The notes under the pieces were generated by a model. It saw nothing but the letters and a program-made list of their open reading frames with translations. It searched no databases and was not told the origin of the DNA. A stretch of 42,006 nucleotides of DNA from the NCBI GenBank assembly GCA_964470195.1, contig CAYYBG010000017.1, forward strand, positions 1 through 42,006, read 5' to 3'. Of the stretch, positions 1 through 8,778 are shown one piece after another (positions within the stretch are counted from its first letter, which is position 1; each line of letters starts with the position of its first letter). Origin of the DNA: RFPI01 sp964470195. GTDB taxonomy: Bacteria; Pseudomonadota; Gammaproteobacteria; Burkholderiales; Methylophilaceae. A program made the translations under genes and the position numbers.

Positions 1-56
1 GACTGTGGTATATTCTCGGGTTTGAAATTTACACTGAATAACGAAGGATAAATGTT

Positions 57-1967
57 ATGTTGGACTTTGTGCGCAAAATTACCCATGGCTGGGTAGCAAA
101 GTTGATTCTTACTTTGGTGACGGTTCCGTTTGTTTTGTTTGGAATCGAGGCATATTTAAAAAATGTAGGTAACAGTGCTTCGGTTGCCGATGTCTCAGGG
201 ACAGCACCAATTACCGTGCAAGAGTACAGCGTCGCTTTACAGAATTTGCGCAATGAGCTGCAAAAACAAGGTCAAAAAGATTTAGCTTTCCTCGATTCAT
301 ACGGTGGCCGCCGTGCTTTACTGGATCGCTTGTTAAGCTCGCGATTGTTGGCACTCGAGGCGCGTGAACAGAAATTTACTGTAAGCGATGCTTTGTTGCG
401 TGACTTTATTGTCAATTTACCTGAATTCCAAGAGGGTGGTAAGTTCTCTCAAGATGTTTATGACAAATTGTTAGCCGCGAATCAATTGACTCCTTCTCAG
501 TTTGAACAAAAAATTCGTACTGAGCTGATTACCCAACAAATTCGAGACTCTTTCCCCACCATGGTCAGTGCCAGCACTAAGAGTACCGATTTAGCTTTGC
601 AAGCAGAATTCCAACAACGTGAAGTCTCATTGGTAGAATTTAAAGCGCAAGATTATCTTGATCAGGTAAACGTTTCTGCAGATGAAACCAAAGCCTTTTA
701 CGAAAAAAATAAAGCCAAGTTTAATGAACCTGCCCGCGTAAAACTTGAATTCTTAACTTTCTCAGCTGCCAACTTAATCCCCAAGGTTCAAGTAACTGAT
801 GAAGAAATGAAACGTTTTTATGAAGACAATGCCGATAAATTGCAAAGTGGTGAGCAACGTCATGCCAGCCATATTTTGCTGTCTTTTAGTCCTGGTTCGG
901 ATGAAAAAGCTAAGCAAGAGGTGAAGAAAAAGGCCGAACAAGTATTGGCTGAAGTCAAAAAGAATCCTGCTAAGTTTGCTGATTTGGCGCAAAAGTACTC
1001 TCAGGATCCAGGTTCTGCTCAAAAGGGTGGTGATTTGGGTAGTTTTGGTCGCGGCATGATGGTCAAGCCTTTTGAACAGGCAGTGTTTAGCATGAAGCCG
1101 GGACAAATTAGTGATCTGGTCCAATCTGACTTTGGATATCACATTATTAAGTTGATCGACATCACTGGCCAGGGTCAATCTTTCGATAGCATGAAAACGC
1201 AAATTCGCGCTGAGTTGCTGTACCAAAAAGCACTCAATAAATTTTCTGAAGATGCCGAAAGCTTCAGTAACATGGTGTATGAGCAGTCTGGAAGCTTGAA
1301 GCCAACTGCTGATAAATTAGGTTTGCAAACACAAAATACTGAATGGATTAGCTTTCAAGAAGGCGCTAAGTTATTCAAGAACGACAAGTTAATGAGCTTG
1401 GTGTTTTCTGATGAAGTATTGAAAGAAAAACGCAACAGTGAAGCTGTTGAAGTGGGTCCGAATACCTTAGTATCAGCGCGTGTTGTTGATTTTAAGCCTG
1501 CTGCGCCAAAAGCCTTTGAGGATGTAAAGGCGGGTATTGAGCAATTTTTACAATTACAAAAAGCTGGTAAATTGGCCATTGCACAAGGTAAAGCTAGTTT
1601 GGCTAAGTTAAATGCTGGTGATCAATCTGAAAAATTAGATTGGATTCCTAATGTCACGATAGACCGAAAAAATGCGCAAGGTTTGACAGACTTGGCGATG
1701 CGCAATGCATTTTCGGTGAATGCTGACAAGTTGCCGGCTTTCAAGGGAGTCGAAGATGCTCAAAAAGGCTATTTAATTATTAAATTAGTAGCAGTGCATG
1801 ATCAACTTACCGATGATGAGAGTATTAAAGAGACAGCTGTTAGAGCTTATCGTGCGGCATTAGCTGAAGAATATGCCAATGCTTATATTGCTTCATTGAC
1901 GGCTAAGAATAAAGTCAAAGTGAATGATAGATTGCTGATGAGTGGCAACGAAGCCCAATCACAGTAA
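57..1967 (+). CDS. ppiD: Peptidyl-prolyl isomerase D (PpiD/SurA-type periplasmic chaperone)
   Basis: Inner-membrane-anchored periplasmic folding factor of 636 residues, close to the usual length of PpiD. A short cytoplasmic N-terminus is followed by one membrane segment at about residues 14-34. A SurA_N-like helical region follows, then one parvulin rotamase domain at about 267-368 with the conserved RHASHIL opening and the GGDLGSFGRG and FGYHIIKL motifs, and finally a helical tail. The start is supported by GAAGGA at 43-48, eight bases before the ATG. In E. coli PpiD the parvulin domain has little isomerase activity and the protein acts mainly as a chaperone for proteins leaving the Sec translocon; whether this copy is catalytic cannot be read here. 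It is monocistronic in this window and ends in a strong terminator. Confidence 0.95.
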   Translation: MLDFVRKITHGWVAKLILTLVTVPFVLFGIEAYLKNVGNSASVADVSGTAPITVQEYSVALQNLRNELQKQGQKDLAFLDSYGGRRALLDRLLSSRLLALEAREQKFTVSDALLRDFIVNLPEFQEGGKFSQDVYDKLLAANQLTPSQFEQKIRTELITQQIRDSFPTMVSASTKSTDLALQAEFQQREVSLVEFKAQDYLDQVNVSADETKAFYEKNKAKFNEPARVKLEFLTFSAANLIPKVQVTDEEMKRFYEDNADKLQSGEQRHASHILLSFSPGSDEKAKQEVKKKAEQVLAEVKKNPAKFADLAQKYSQDPGSAQKGGDLGSFGRGMMVKPFEQAVFSMKPGQISDLVQSDFGYHIIKLIDITGQGQSFDSMKTQIRAELLYQKALNKFSEDAESFSNMVYEQSGSLKPTADKLGLQTQNTEWISFQEGAKLFKNDKLMSLVFSDEVLKEKRNSEAVEVGPNTLVSARVVDFKPAAPKAFEDVKAGIEQFLQLQKAGKLAIAQGKASLAKLNAGDQSEKLDWIPNVTIDRKNAQGLTDLAMRNAFSVNADKLPAFKGVEDAQKGYLIIKLVAVHDQLTDDESIKETAVRAYRAALAEEYANAYIASLTAKNKVKVNDRLLMSGNEAQSQ

Positions 1968-1983
1968 TCAATCCGGATAGAAC

Positions 1984-2017
1984 AAAAAGCCCTATGTGCT
2001 GACATAGGGCTTTTTTT
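1984..2017. terminator. Bidirectional rho-independent terminator between ppiD and fabI
   Basis: GCCCTATGT at 1989-1997 pairs perfectly with ACATAGGGC at 2002-2010 around a four-base loop. Five A residues flank the left side and seven T residues the right, so it can end ppiD on the plus strand and the fabI transcript on the minus strand. Confidence 0.92.
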
Positions 2018-2044
2018 ATATATAGCGTTTAATTTATCTAGTGA

Positions 2045-2830
2045 CTAGTCAATCACACCTGCTGCCGTGATATTCATACCACCGTCGACATAAGTAATTT
2101 CCCCAGTCACTCCTGAGGCTAAATCACTGCATAAGAAAGCTGATACGTTGCCAACTTCCTCAATTGTGACATTGCGTCGTAATGGCGCATGCTTTTCATT
2201 AAAGGTATACATCTTGTCGAAGTTAGCGATACCTGAAGCGGCTAAGGTTTTGATCGGGCCAGCGGATACAGCATTTACACGAATACCTTTGGGACCAAGA
2301 CTCTGTGCCATATAGCGCACATTGGCCTCTAAACTGGCTTTGGCTACGCCCATCACATTATAGTTTGGCATGGTACGCTCGGCTCCCAAATAACTGACCG
2401 TCAAAAGACTGGCGTTACGGCCTTGCATAAGTGGCAACCCAGCCTTAGCCAAGGCAGCAAAACTATATGAGCTGACATCATGAGCGATACGAAAGTATTC
2501 GCGATTGACTTTGTCAAGATAGTCCCCATCCAAGGCATCTTTTGGTACGAATGCCACTGAATGAACCAATATATCAAAGCCATCCCAGTGCTTCGCTAAA
2601 TCTTGGTACATTTGCTCGATTTGATCGTCTTGGCTGACATCACATTGCAATACGATGTTCGAGTTGAAGTCTTTTGCCAAGTTAGCAACGCGCTCTTGGA
2701 ATTTTTCCATTTGATAGGTAAATGCTAATTCAGCACCCTCACGTTTCATCGCTTCGGCAATACCATAAGCGATAGAACGGTTGCTTAGCAAACCAACAAT
2801 TAAAGCTCTTTTTCCTGTCAGGAATCCCAT
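2045..2830 (-). CDS. fabI: Enoyl-[acyl-carrier-protein] reductase (NADH), FabI
   Basis: Last step of each elongation round in type II fatty acid synthesis: NADH-dependent reduction of trans-2-enoyl-ACP. The 261-residue length is typical. It is a short-chain dehydrogenase fold with an N-terminal nucleotide-binding loop (GLLSNRSIAYGIA, residues 13-25) and the FabI active site Y147, Y157 and K164 in SYLGAERTMPNYNVMGVAK. AAAGGA lies about six bases upstream of the ATG. It is the last gene of the minus-strand run mltD-oppA-oppB-oppC-fabI, 64 bases after oppC. A promoter of its own in that gap is possible but I see no convincing -35. The presence of fabI usually means sensitivity to FabI-directed inhibitors such as triclosan; that is family knowledge. 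Confidence 0.96.
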   Translation of the reverse strand: MGFLTGKRALIVGLLSNRSIAYGIAEAMKREGAELAFTYQMEKFQERVANLAKDFNSNIVLQCDVSQDDQIEQMYQDLAKHWDGFDILVHSVAFVPKDALDGDYLDKVNREYFRIAHDVSSYSFAALAKAGLPLMQGRNASLLTVSYLGAERTMPNYNVMGVAKASLEANVRYMAQSLGPKGIRVNAVSAGPIKTLAASGIANFDKMYTFNEKHAPLRRNVTIEEVGNVSAFLCSDLASGVTGEITYVDGGMNITAAGVID

Positions 2831-2855
2831 TTTTATTTCCTTTTATTGATACATG

Positions 2856-2872
2856 CACTCGTTTAGCGAGTG
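2856..2872. other. Small perfect hairpin between oppC and fabI
   Basis: CACTCG (2856-2861) and CGAGTG (2867-2872) form a perfect six-base-pair stem with a five-base loop in the 64-base oppC-fabI gap. No T-run follows on either strand, so it does not look like a terminator. It could be an RNA processing or stability element, or chance. Confidence 0.35.
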
Positions 2873-2894
2873 TGTCGAGTTGGATGTGTTTGCG

Positions 2895-3710
2895 TTATTG
2901 ATTACGCGGGTCTAGCGCATCACGTAATCCCTCACCAAGCAAATTATAACCCAACACGGTAATCAATATGGCCAAGCCGGGGAATAAGGATAACCACCAC
3001 GCGAATTGAATATATTCTTTACCATCGGTGAGAATATTGCCCCAAGAAGCTTGAGGTGCTTGTACCCCCAAGCCTAAAAAGCTCAATCCCGATTCAACTA
3101 GCACTGCACTGGCAACTCCTAAGACTGAGCTAACGATAATCGGGGTTAAGCTATTTGGAAGTAGGTGTTTAAAAATGAGACGCATATCTTTAGCGCCTAG
3201 GGTTTGTGAAGCAAGCACAAACTCTCGATTACGCAAACTCAGAAACTCTGCTCGCACTAGGCGCGTCACCCCCATCCAAGAGGTCAGGCCTATCACTATC
3301 ATGATATTCCATATAGACGGGGTGAGGAATGCAATCACCGCTAAAATCAAAAAGAAGGTTGGAATAGACAACATGATATCGACCAAGCGCATCATCAGTG
3401 TATCCACCCAGCCACGATAATATCCAGCCAAAGCCCCCAACACAATGCCGATACTGGTAGCGATACCTACCGCCACGATACCCACCAATAAGGAGATACG
3501 TGCACCATAAAGCATACGTGACCAAATATCCCTTCCAAGCGCATCTGTTCCCATCCAATGCTGCAGTGAAGGTGGCAGCAAAATGGCTTTTACATCAATG
3601 GCGTTAGGGTCATATGGAGCAATCAAGGGTGCCAATATAGCCAACAGCAAAATCAGACTAATAATCATCAAACCAGCTAGTGCTAGTGGATTGGCGATGA
3701 TTTTTTTCAT
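2895..3710 (-). CDS. Oligopeptide/dipeptide ABC transporter permease (OppC/DppC family)
   Basis: Second integral membrane subunit of a family-5 peptide-type ABC importer, 271 residues from the start I chose. An N-terminal membrane helix (LALAGLMIISLILLLAILAP) precedes the GTDALGRDIWSRMLYGARISL segment typical of OppC, then a five-helix BPD_transp_1 domain. The ATPase-coupling EAA loop is ASQTLGAKDMRLIFKHLLPN. A 12-residue longer reading is possible, but the ATG at 3710-3708 overlaps the oppB stop as ATGA, the classic coupled arrangement, so I use it. It needs a partner ATPase, and none is encoded in this window. Substrate is not determinable from sequence. Confidence 0.9.
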   Translation of the reverse strand: MKKIIANPLALAGLMIISLILLLAILAPLIAPYDPNAIDVKAILLPPSLQHWMGTDALGRDIWSRMLYGARISLLVGIVAVGIATSIGIVLGALAGYYRGWVDTLMMRLVDIMLSIPTFFLILAVIAFLTPSIWNIMIVIGLTSWMGVTRLVRAEFLSLRNREFVLASQTLGAKDMRLIFKHLLPNSLTPIIVSSVLGVASAVLVESGLSFLGLGVQAPQASWGNILTDGKEYIQFAWWLSLFPGLAILITVLGYNLLGEGLRDALDPRNQ

Positions 3711-4726
3711 TGCATCACCCCTTTTCTGACGCGTGGATCTGCCCAAGCATAAGTGATATCTGCCAATAAATTACCCACCAAAGTGAGTGCCGATCCAATA
3801 GTCAGAATGCCCATAATCACTGGAAAATCCCGCATCAGAACTGCATCAAAAAACAATTTTCCCATACCTGGGATAGCAAATATGGATTCAGCAATCACTG
3901 AGCCACCGATTAATCCAGGAATTGACAGGCCAAATATGGTGATCAGTGGCAATAATGCATTTCGCAAGGCATGACGGAAAACAACAGTACTTTCAGGTAG
4001 GCCTTTTGCTTTGGCGGTAGTAATAAAGTCTTGGTGTAAAACTTCCAACATGCCGTTACGAACAAAGAGAGAAATACCTGCTAAACCGGTAATCGCAGAG
4101 ATAAATACGGGAAGTAACAAATGCTTTAACGTATCCAACATTTGCCCCCAGTTGGATAAGTTTTCTGCACCCATAGAATGCAATCCAGAGATAGGTAGCC
4201 AGTGATGAACCACGCCGGTCCAGTACATCAGCATTAGTGCTAGCCAAAATCCAGGAATAGCAAAACCGATAAAAACAAATAGCGTGATGCTTCTATCCGG
4301 CAGTCTATTTTGCGTCAGGGCAGAAATAATCCCTAAAGGAAGGGCGATTAATATAATCAGAGCCATACTGAGCACATTAATCAACAAGGTGATAGGCAAG
4401 GCTTCTTGGATCATGCCCAGTTTGGTTTGATTATTCTCGTCAGTGGTTTGCCAAAACACAGGGCGTTGATGACTAGCAAATGAGTTACCAAAATCTAATT
4501 GACTCATCCGTTCTAACCACAAGCCATATTGCACAATAACGGGCTTATCTAGATGATACAACTCACGTAATTTTTGTCTGGATTCCTCACTGGCCTTGGG
4601 GTTAAACCCTGCTTCTGTACTCGTGATGTCGCCAGGGGCTAGGTGCATAATAAAAAAAGAAATCAAGCTAATTCCTATCAACATAGGAATCATCCAAAAC
4701 AAACGTTTAAGTAAATATTTCAGCAT
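3707..4726 (-). CDS. Oligopeptide/dipeptide ABC transporter permease (OppB/DppB family)
   Basis: First permease subunit of the peptide-type importer, 339 residues. It opens with the OppB signature (YLLKRLFWMIPMLIGISLISFF, then HLAPGDI) and contains the BPD_transp_1 helices. The coupling loop is TTAKAKGLPESTVVFRHALRNALLP, and near the C-terminus comes VIAESIFAIPGMGKLFFDAV, typical of the family. Two bases separate it from the binding-protein gene and it overlaps the next permease by four, so the three genes are surely co-translated. The roughly 30-residue insertion between the first helix and the domain (around WQTTDENNQTKLG) is common in YejB/AppB-like members. Confidence 0.92.
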   Translation of the reverse strand: MLKYLLKRLFWMIPMLIGISLISFFIMHLAPGDITSTEAGFNPKASEESRQKLRELYHLDKPVIVQYGLWLERMSQLDFGNSFASHQRPVFWQTTDENNQTKLGMIQEALPITLLINVLSMALIILIALPLGIISALTQNRLPDRSITLFVFIGFAIPGFWLALMLMYWTGVVHHWLPISGLHSMGAENLSNWGQMLDTLKHLLLPVFISAITGLAGISLFVRNGMLEVLHQDFITTAKAKGLPESTVVFRHALRNALLPLITIFGLSIPGLIGGSVIAESIFAIPGMGKLFFDAVLMRDFPVIMGILTIGSALTLVGNLLADITYAWADPRVRKGVMQ

Positions 4727-4728
4727 AT

Positions 4729-6375
4729 TTAGTAAGCACTTATCTCATTTCTGCGTAACGGACTTGGAATATACCATTGGTAAGAATTATGGCCGATTCC
4801 AGCGGGTGGTGCAGGGTTGTCTATGCCCTTAACGCGCTTATGGATAGCAGGCAATCCATAGCCCGCAAATAAATAAACGATGGGGCTATCTTGATACAGT
4901 ATTTCAGCAAATTGATGATATATCTGCGTACGCCGTTCAGGGTCTAATTCTAATCGACCTGATTCTAACAATTGGTCGACTTGTGCATTTTGGTAAGCGA
5001 TGAAATTGAATTGACCCGGTTGTTGCTGCGAGGAATGCCAGATATTGTATTGATCTGGCTCTTGACCCAATCCCCAACCTAACACCACCGCACTAAAGTC
5101 ACCAGTTTTGATAAAGCGACTGATAAATGTTGCCCATTCCACCACCCTAATTGATACATCAACACCGACATCTTTGAGTCTGCGTTGTATCAATACTGCG
5201 GTCATTTCACGTTCTTTATTTTGATTGGTTAAAATTTCAAAACGCAAAGGCTGGCCATTTTTATCGACGATTCCGTCGCCATCATGATCAATATAGCCTG
5301 CCTCTGCCAGCAAACCTCTGGCTTTTTCTGGGTCATATTCATAAGGTTTTAGCTTGGGATTACTCCAGCGTGTTCCGGGTTTGTAGGGCGAGGCAACCGG
5401 TTCACCTAGGCCAAGTAATACGCCATCAATAATCTCCTGTTTATCGATTGCATAATTAAATGCCTTTCTCACACGGATATCGTCAAATGGTTTGCGCTTC
5501 AGATTAAAGCCAAGATAGGTATAGCTATTACCTAATTCTTTGTATAAATTAAATTTTTGATTCAGCTCAGGACGAGCAGGAAATATGCGTGCATATTGCA
5601 CTGAATTGAGCCCCATCGAGTCTATATTATCAGCCATTAACTCAAGAAACTGAGCGGCTTTATCAGGAATGATACGCGACAACAAGCGTTCGATTTTAGC
5701 GGATCCTTGAGTAGCATTGGGGTTGCGCACCAAACTAATACTTTCGCCATTCTTCCAACTTGCCAGTTGATAATAGTGACTGCCGATAGGATGGCGCGCA
5801 AAGTCGCTATTGTTGATATCTTGACCTTGCAGAATATGTTTTGGTAACACATGCAGACTAGCCCATGAATCTAGCGCGGGAGCATAGGGTTGGGCGTAGC
5901 TGACCACAAATGTTTGTGCATCGGGTGTACTCGCTTTCTGAACTAGTTTGTAATCAGCACCATAAGGGGTACGAGTGTTGTCATCGGTCATTAATTGCCA
6001 AGTGAATAGCACATCTGCGCTGGTTAAATCGTGACCATCAGCCCATTTCAAATTGGGTTTGAGATGAAATATGATGGTTTTTTTATCGGCAGATATCTGC
6101 CAACTTTGCGCAAGCTCACCTGTTAGTTCAAGGTTTTTGTCATATCTGAGCAAGCTATTAAATATATTACCGGCGATGGCGGAGGCAGAGGATTCTCCCG
6201 CTAGCATCGCAATCAGCCCGCTAGGCTCGCCTGAAAGGGCATCGATTAAGATACCACCTGATTCAGCAGGATATTGATTATCGAGTTGGCTGTTGCTTGA
6301 TTGATTGACTTGATTACAAGCTGTCAGCATGAAAACCATGATGCTTGAAAAAAATAGAGAAAGGATAGGTTTCAT
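4729..6375 (-). CDS. Peptide ABC transporter substrate-binding lipoprotein (SBP family 5)
   Basis: Periplasmic solute receptor of the family-5 importer, 548 residues. The N-terminus is a lipoprotein signal with lipobox LTAC and acylated Cys20, so it should be membrane tethered. Family features include AQSWQISADKKTIIFHLKPNLKWADG near residues 83-110, YTYLGFNLKRKPFDDIRVRKAFNYAID, and a calcium-loop-like DHDGDGIVDKNG. Family 5 covers oligopeptides, dipeptides, nickel and murein peptides. The neighbour mltD, a murein transglycosylase, makes cell-wall peptide uptake an attractive but unproven idea. No Shine-Dalgarno sequence is visible before the ATG (the upstream bases read ATTCCCCTTCA), which is odd for an abundant receptor; it lies 29 bases after mltD. 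Confidence 0.92.
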   Translation of the reverse strand: MKPILSLFFSSIMVFMLTACNQVNQSSNSQLDNQYPAESGGILIDALSGEPSGLIAMLAGESSASAIAGNIFNSLLRYDKNLELTGELAQSWQISADKKTIIFHLKPNLKWADGHDLTSADVLFTWQLMTDDNTRTPYGADYKLVQKASTPDAQTFVVSYAQPYAPALDSWASLHVLPKHILQGQDINNSDFARHPIGSHYYQLASWKNGESISLVRNPNATQGSAKIERLLSRIIPDKAAQFLELMADNIDSMGLNSVQYARIFPARPELNQKFNLYKELGNSYTYLGFNLKRKPFDDIRVRKAFNYAIDKQEIIDGVLLGLGEPVASPYKPGTRWSNPKLKPYEYDPEKARGLLAEAGYIDHDGDGIVDKNGQPLRFEILTNQNKEREMTAVLIQRRLKDVGVDVSIRVVEWATFISRFIKTGDFSAVVLGWGLGQEPDQYNIWHSSQQQPGQFNFIAYQNAQVDQLLESGRLELDPERRTQIYHQFAEILYQDSPIVYLFAGYGLPAIHKRVKGIDNPAPPAGIGHNSYQWYIPSPLRRNEISAY

Positions 6376-6404
6376 TGAAGGGGAATGATCATCACAGCAG
6401 TTGA

Positions 6405-7880
6405 TTAATGGACTTTCTTCTGACGCTTGCGTTTTGATTTAGTTTCTTTTTTGCTGGCCGTTGAGTCTGTCATCACGTTGGTGCTATCAAGTACCGCATT
6501 AGCAATCATCAAGCGTTGCCCGATCACTAAATTTTGTGAGTTGAGCTGATTAACTTGCATAATTTGTTCAATGCTTATGCCATATTGTTTGGCAATTGAA
6601 AACAAGGTCTCTCTAGCTTTGACGATATGCGTTAGTGTTGCCGCTTCAGTCCCTTTTTCACTGCCTGAACTGCTTAGTTTTTGTGTGCTATCAGAGGGGG
6701 TATTATTGGGAACCAGTAACGGTTCGCTGGTCACAGCTAATCGTTGACTTATGTTATTGGCATCACGCAAGCTGGCGACATCAATACCAAATTTTTTAGC
6801 AATTTTATCAACCCGTTCGCCCCGTTTTGCATGGTAGGTTTGCCAGTTGACCAAAGGCTTATTGTAATTGGCAAGATTGATTTGAAAAGTCTCTGCAGCA
6901 TCAACGGGCAAAAGAATTTCATGAATTCCACCGCTCGCATTTAATACCGGTCGGTTGTACTCGGGGTTGAGCTGATTGAATTCTTCCAAGCTGATTTCTG
7001 CTAACTCAGCAGCTACTTTGGCGTCAATCTTGTCTGGCGCTGTAATCTTTTTGAAGTAGGGCTTGTTGGGAATAAAGTCAATACTTAGACCATAGTCTTC
7101 TGGCTTAGTCATAATGTTCTTGATGGCTTGCAGCTTAGGCACATAATTCTTGGTTTCGCTTGGCAGAGCCAAGTTGGCATAGTCAGTTGGTAGGCCTTTG
7201 CGACGATTCCGTTCAATCGCACGTTTAACCGTGCCTTCACCAGCGTTATAAGCGGCCAAAGCCAAATCCCAAGTACCAAACATGACATGGAGTTTTTGCA
7301 AATAGGTCAAAGCAGCATCGGTTGCTGCCGTGATATCGCGACGATTGTCGCGCCACCAATCTTGTTTTAGACCAAAGTCTTTGCCAGTGGCAGGCATAAA
7401 CTGCCAAATGCCCGCTGCTTTACTGCGCGAATATGCTTGCGGATTAAAAGCACTCTCCACCATTGGCAGTAGGGCAATCTCGCTGGGCATGCCGCGTTTT
7501 TCAACTTCACTGACGATATGGTAGAGATAACGTTGACTTCTGCTCATCATGCGTTGCACATAGTCAGGACGGGCAGCATACCAAGCCTCGTGGTTTTGAG
7601 TGTATGGCGAATTAACCTCAGGTAAGCCATAACCACTAATGATACGTTCACGTAAGTCTTGGTTGGGATTATTGAGATTGTCTTGGCTGATCTCGTCTGG
7701 TAAGAAGCTTTTTGCTGGGGTTTGAATATTTTTATTTAGATTAAAACTTGGGTCTAGCGCCTCAATGCTTTGATTATCGATCACAATAATGTAATCACCC
7801 ATTAGATTGGTATCCGCATTGCTGCTTGATGAAATCATCATCAGATAGGCTGCTGTAAGCAATAATGTTTTCCAACCCAT
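6405..7880 (-). CDS. mltD: Membrane-bound lytic murein transglycosylase D (MltD) with LysM domains
   Basis: Cleaves the MurNAc-GlcNAc bond of peptidoglycan, releasing 1,6-anhydro products. I start at the ATG at 7880 (491 residues), which has AGGA eight bases upstream; a longer reading from a TTG at 7901 lacks such support. An N-terminal hydrophobic signal is followed by an SLT domain at about residues 105-240, with catalytic Glu142 in PMVESAFNP and the AAGIWQFMPATG motif. Two LysM modules lie at about 349-391 and 418-459, and a very basic tail (KSKRKRQKK) closes the protein. The signal has no clear lipobox, so it may be a periplasmic or anchored-by-helix form rather than a lipoprotein. It heads the minus-strand run into oppA-oppB-oppC-fabI. 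Confidence 0.93.
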   Translation of the reverse strand: MGWKTLLLTAAYLMMISSSSNADTNLMGDYIIVIDNQSIEALDPSFNLNKNIQTPAKSFLPDEISQDNLNNPNQDLRERIISGYGLPEVNSPYTQNHEAWYAARPDYVQRMMSRSQRYLYHIVSEVEKRGMPSEIALLPMVESAFNPQAYSRSKAAGIWQFMPATGKDFGLKQDWWRDNRRDITAATDAALTYLQKLHVMFGTWDLALAAYNAGEGTVKRAIERNRRKGLPTDYANLALPSETKNYVPKLQAIKNIMTKPEDYGLSIDFIPNKPYFKKITAPDKIDAKVAAELAEISLEEFNQLNPEYNRPVLNASGGIHEILLPVDAAETFQINLANYNKPLVNWQTYHAKRGERVDKIAKKFGIDVASLRDANNISQRLAVTSEPLLVPNNTPSDSTQKLSSSGSEKGTEAATLTHIVKARETLFSIAKQYGISIEQIMQVNQLNSQNLVIGQRLMIANAVLDSTNVMTDSTASKKETKSKRKRQKKVH

Positions 7881-7920
7881 GCGATTGTCCTGCCAATACA
7901 AGCTTTAAAACAAGCCGCTG

Positions 7921-7949
7921 ATGGTAGGCAATTCAGCCTTTTCAGTCAA
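7921..7949 (-). promoter_or_regulatory. Predicted sigma-70 promoter of mltD
   Basis: Reading the minus strand, TTGACT (7949-7944) and TACCAT (7926-7921) are separated by exactly 17 bases. This puts a transcript start about 35 bases before the mltD ATG. It is the only good pair I find in the 128-base gloB-mltD gap. Confidence 0.55.
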
Positions 7950-7962
7950 TCTAAAATATCTG

Positions 7963-7996
7963 TACTTAGCGATATTATTTTTCATCATACTTAGCG
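7963..7996. repeat. Tandem 9-base direct repeat upstream of the mltD promoter
   Basis: TACTTAGCG occurs at 7963-7971 and again at 7988-7996, a 25-base period; on the mltD strand it reads CGCTAAGTA. The distal copy is part of a perfect 12-base palindrome CTTAGCGCTAAG at 7990-8001. The proximal copy starts 13 bases upstream of the predicted -35, a position usual for activator sites. Confidence 0.5.
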
Positions 7997-8008
7997 CTAA
8001 GCCAATAG

Positions 8009-8761
8009 TTAAAACAGATTGCGCCTCGAACGTAATTCAGTAAATATTTTTATTGGGTCTGCGTCTGGCATACCCAATTGAGATTTGATACTGATTTGCT
8101 GACAACGCAAGAAAGGATTGACTGCCAACTCTTGTTGAATGGAGCTAGGTAAACTCACTTGGCCTTTTTGTCTTAATTCGGCCACATGTTTTTGATAGTC
8201 TAGTAAGGCTTGATTGTGCGGATCTACAGTGAGAGCAAACTGAATATTTTTTTCGGTATATTCATGCGTGCAATATACTTTCGTTGATGCAGGAAGTTGG
8301 GCAAGTTGTTTTAATGAACCATACAATTGCGCGGCGCTGCCCTCGAAAAGCCGGCCACAGCCAGCCGAAAAAAGGGTGTCGCCACAAAACAATAGCCCAT
8401 GACCATAAAAAGCGATATGACCTAATGTATGCCCAGGGACATGTTTGATCTCAAAGTCTAGTGCTATTTCATCAATATAAATGCTTTCTCCATGCTGGAG
8501 AGGAATATGATTAAATGCATATTGTTCATAGCTCGAGGCATACACTGTGGCGTTGAAGTGTTGCAATAAATGTTGTACGCCACCAATATGATCTTGGTGA
8601 TGATGGGTAATCAGGATGTGGCTCAGTGTTAAGTTCTGTTGCGCTAGTGTATCCAACACCACCCGTGCATCACCGGGGTCAACCACCACGGCATGCTGTT
8701 GGTTGTGCAACATCCAAATATAATTATCGCTAAAAGCAGCAATAGGACTAATGTTCAGCAT
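8009..8761 (-). CDS. gloB: Hydroxyacylglutathione hydrolase (glyoxalase II)
   Basis: Hydrolyses S-lactoylglutathione to lactate and glutathione, the second step of methylglyoxal detoxification. It is 250 residues, normal for the family. The metallo-beta-lactamase fold shows the binuclear metal motif THHHQDH at residues 52-58 (H53, H55, D57, H58), HVPGHTLGHIAFY, the family-specific CGDTLFSAGCGRLFEG, and a C-terminal NPFLRCQ plus basic ELRSRRNLF, where glutathione contacts are made in the known structures. The start codon lies only 17 bases from that of the divergent methyltransferase gene. No strong Shine-Dalgarno sequence precedes it. Confidence 0.95.
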   Translation of the reverse strand: MLNISPIAAFSDNYIWMLHNQQHAVVVDPGDARVVLDTLAQQNLTLSHILITHHHQDHIGGVQHLLQHFNATVYASSYEQYAFNHIPLQHGESIYIDEIALDFEIKHVPGHTLGHIAFYGHGLLFCGDTLFSAGCGRLFEGSAAQLYGSLKQLAQLPASTKVYCTHEYTEKNIQFALTVDPHNQALLDYQKHVAELRQKGQVSLPSSIQQELAVNPFLRCQQISIKSQLGMPDADPIKIFTELRSRRNLF

Positions 8762-8778
8762 ATCTTTACAAAGTTGAG

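Noticed and set aside
774..1226. Open frame of 150 codons antisense to ppiD
   Set aside because: The ppiD frame has a clear parvulin domain here; the antisense reading has no family features or ribosome site.
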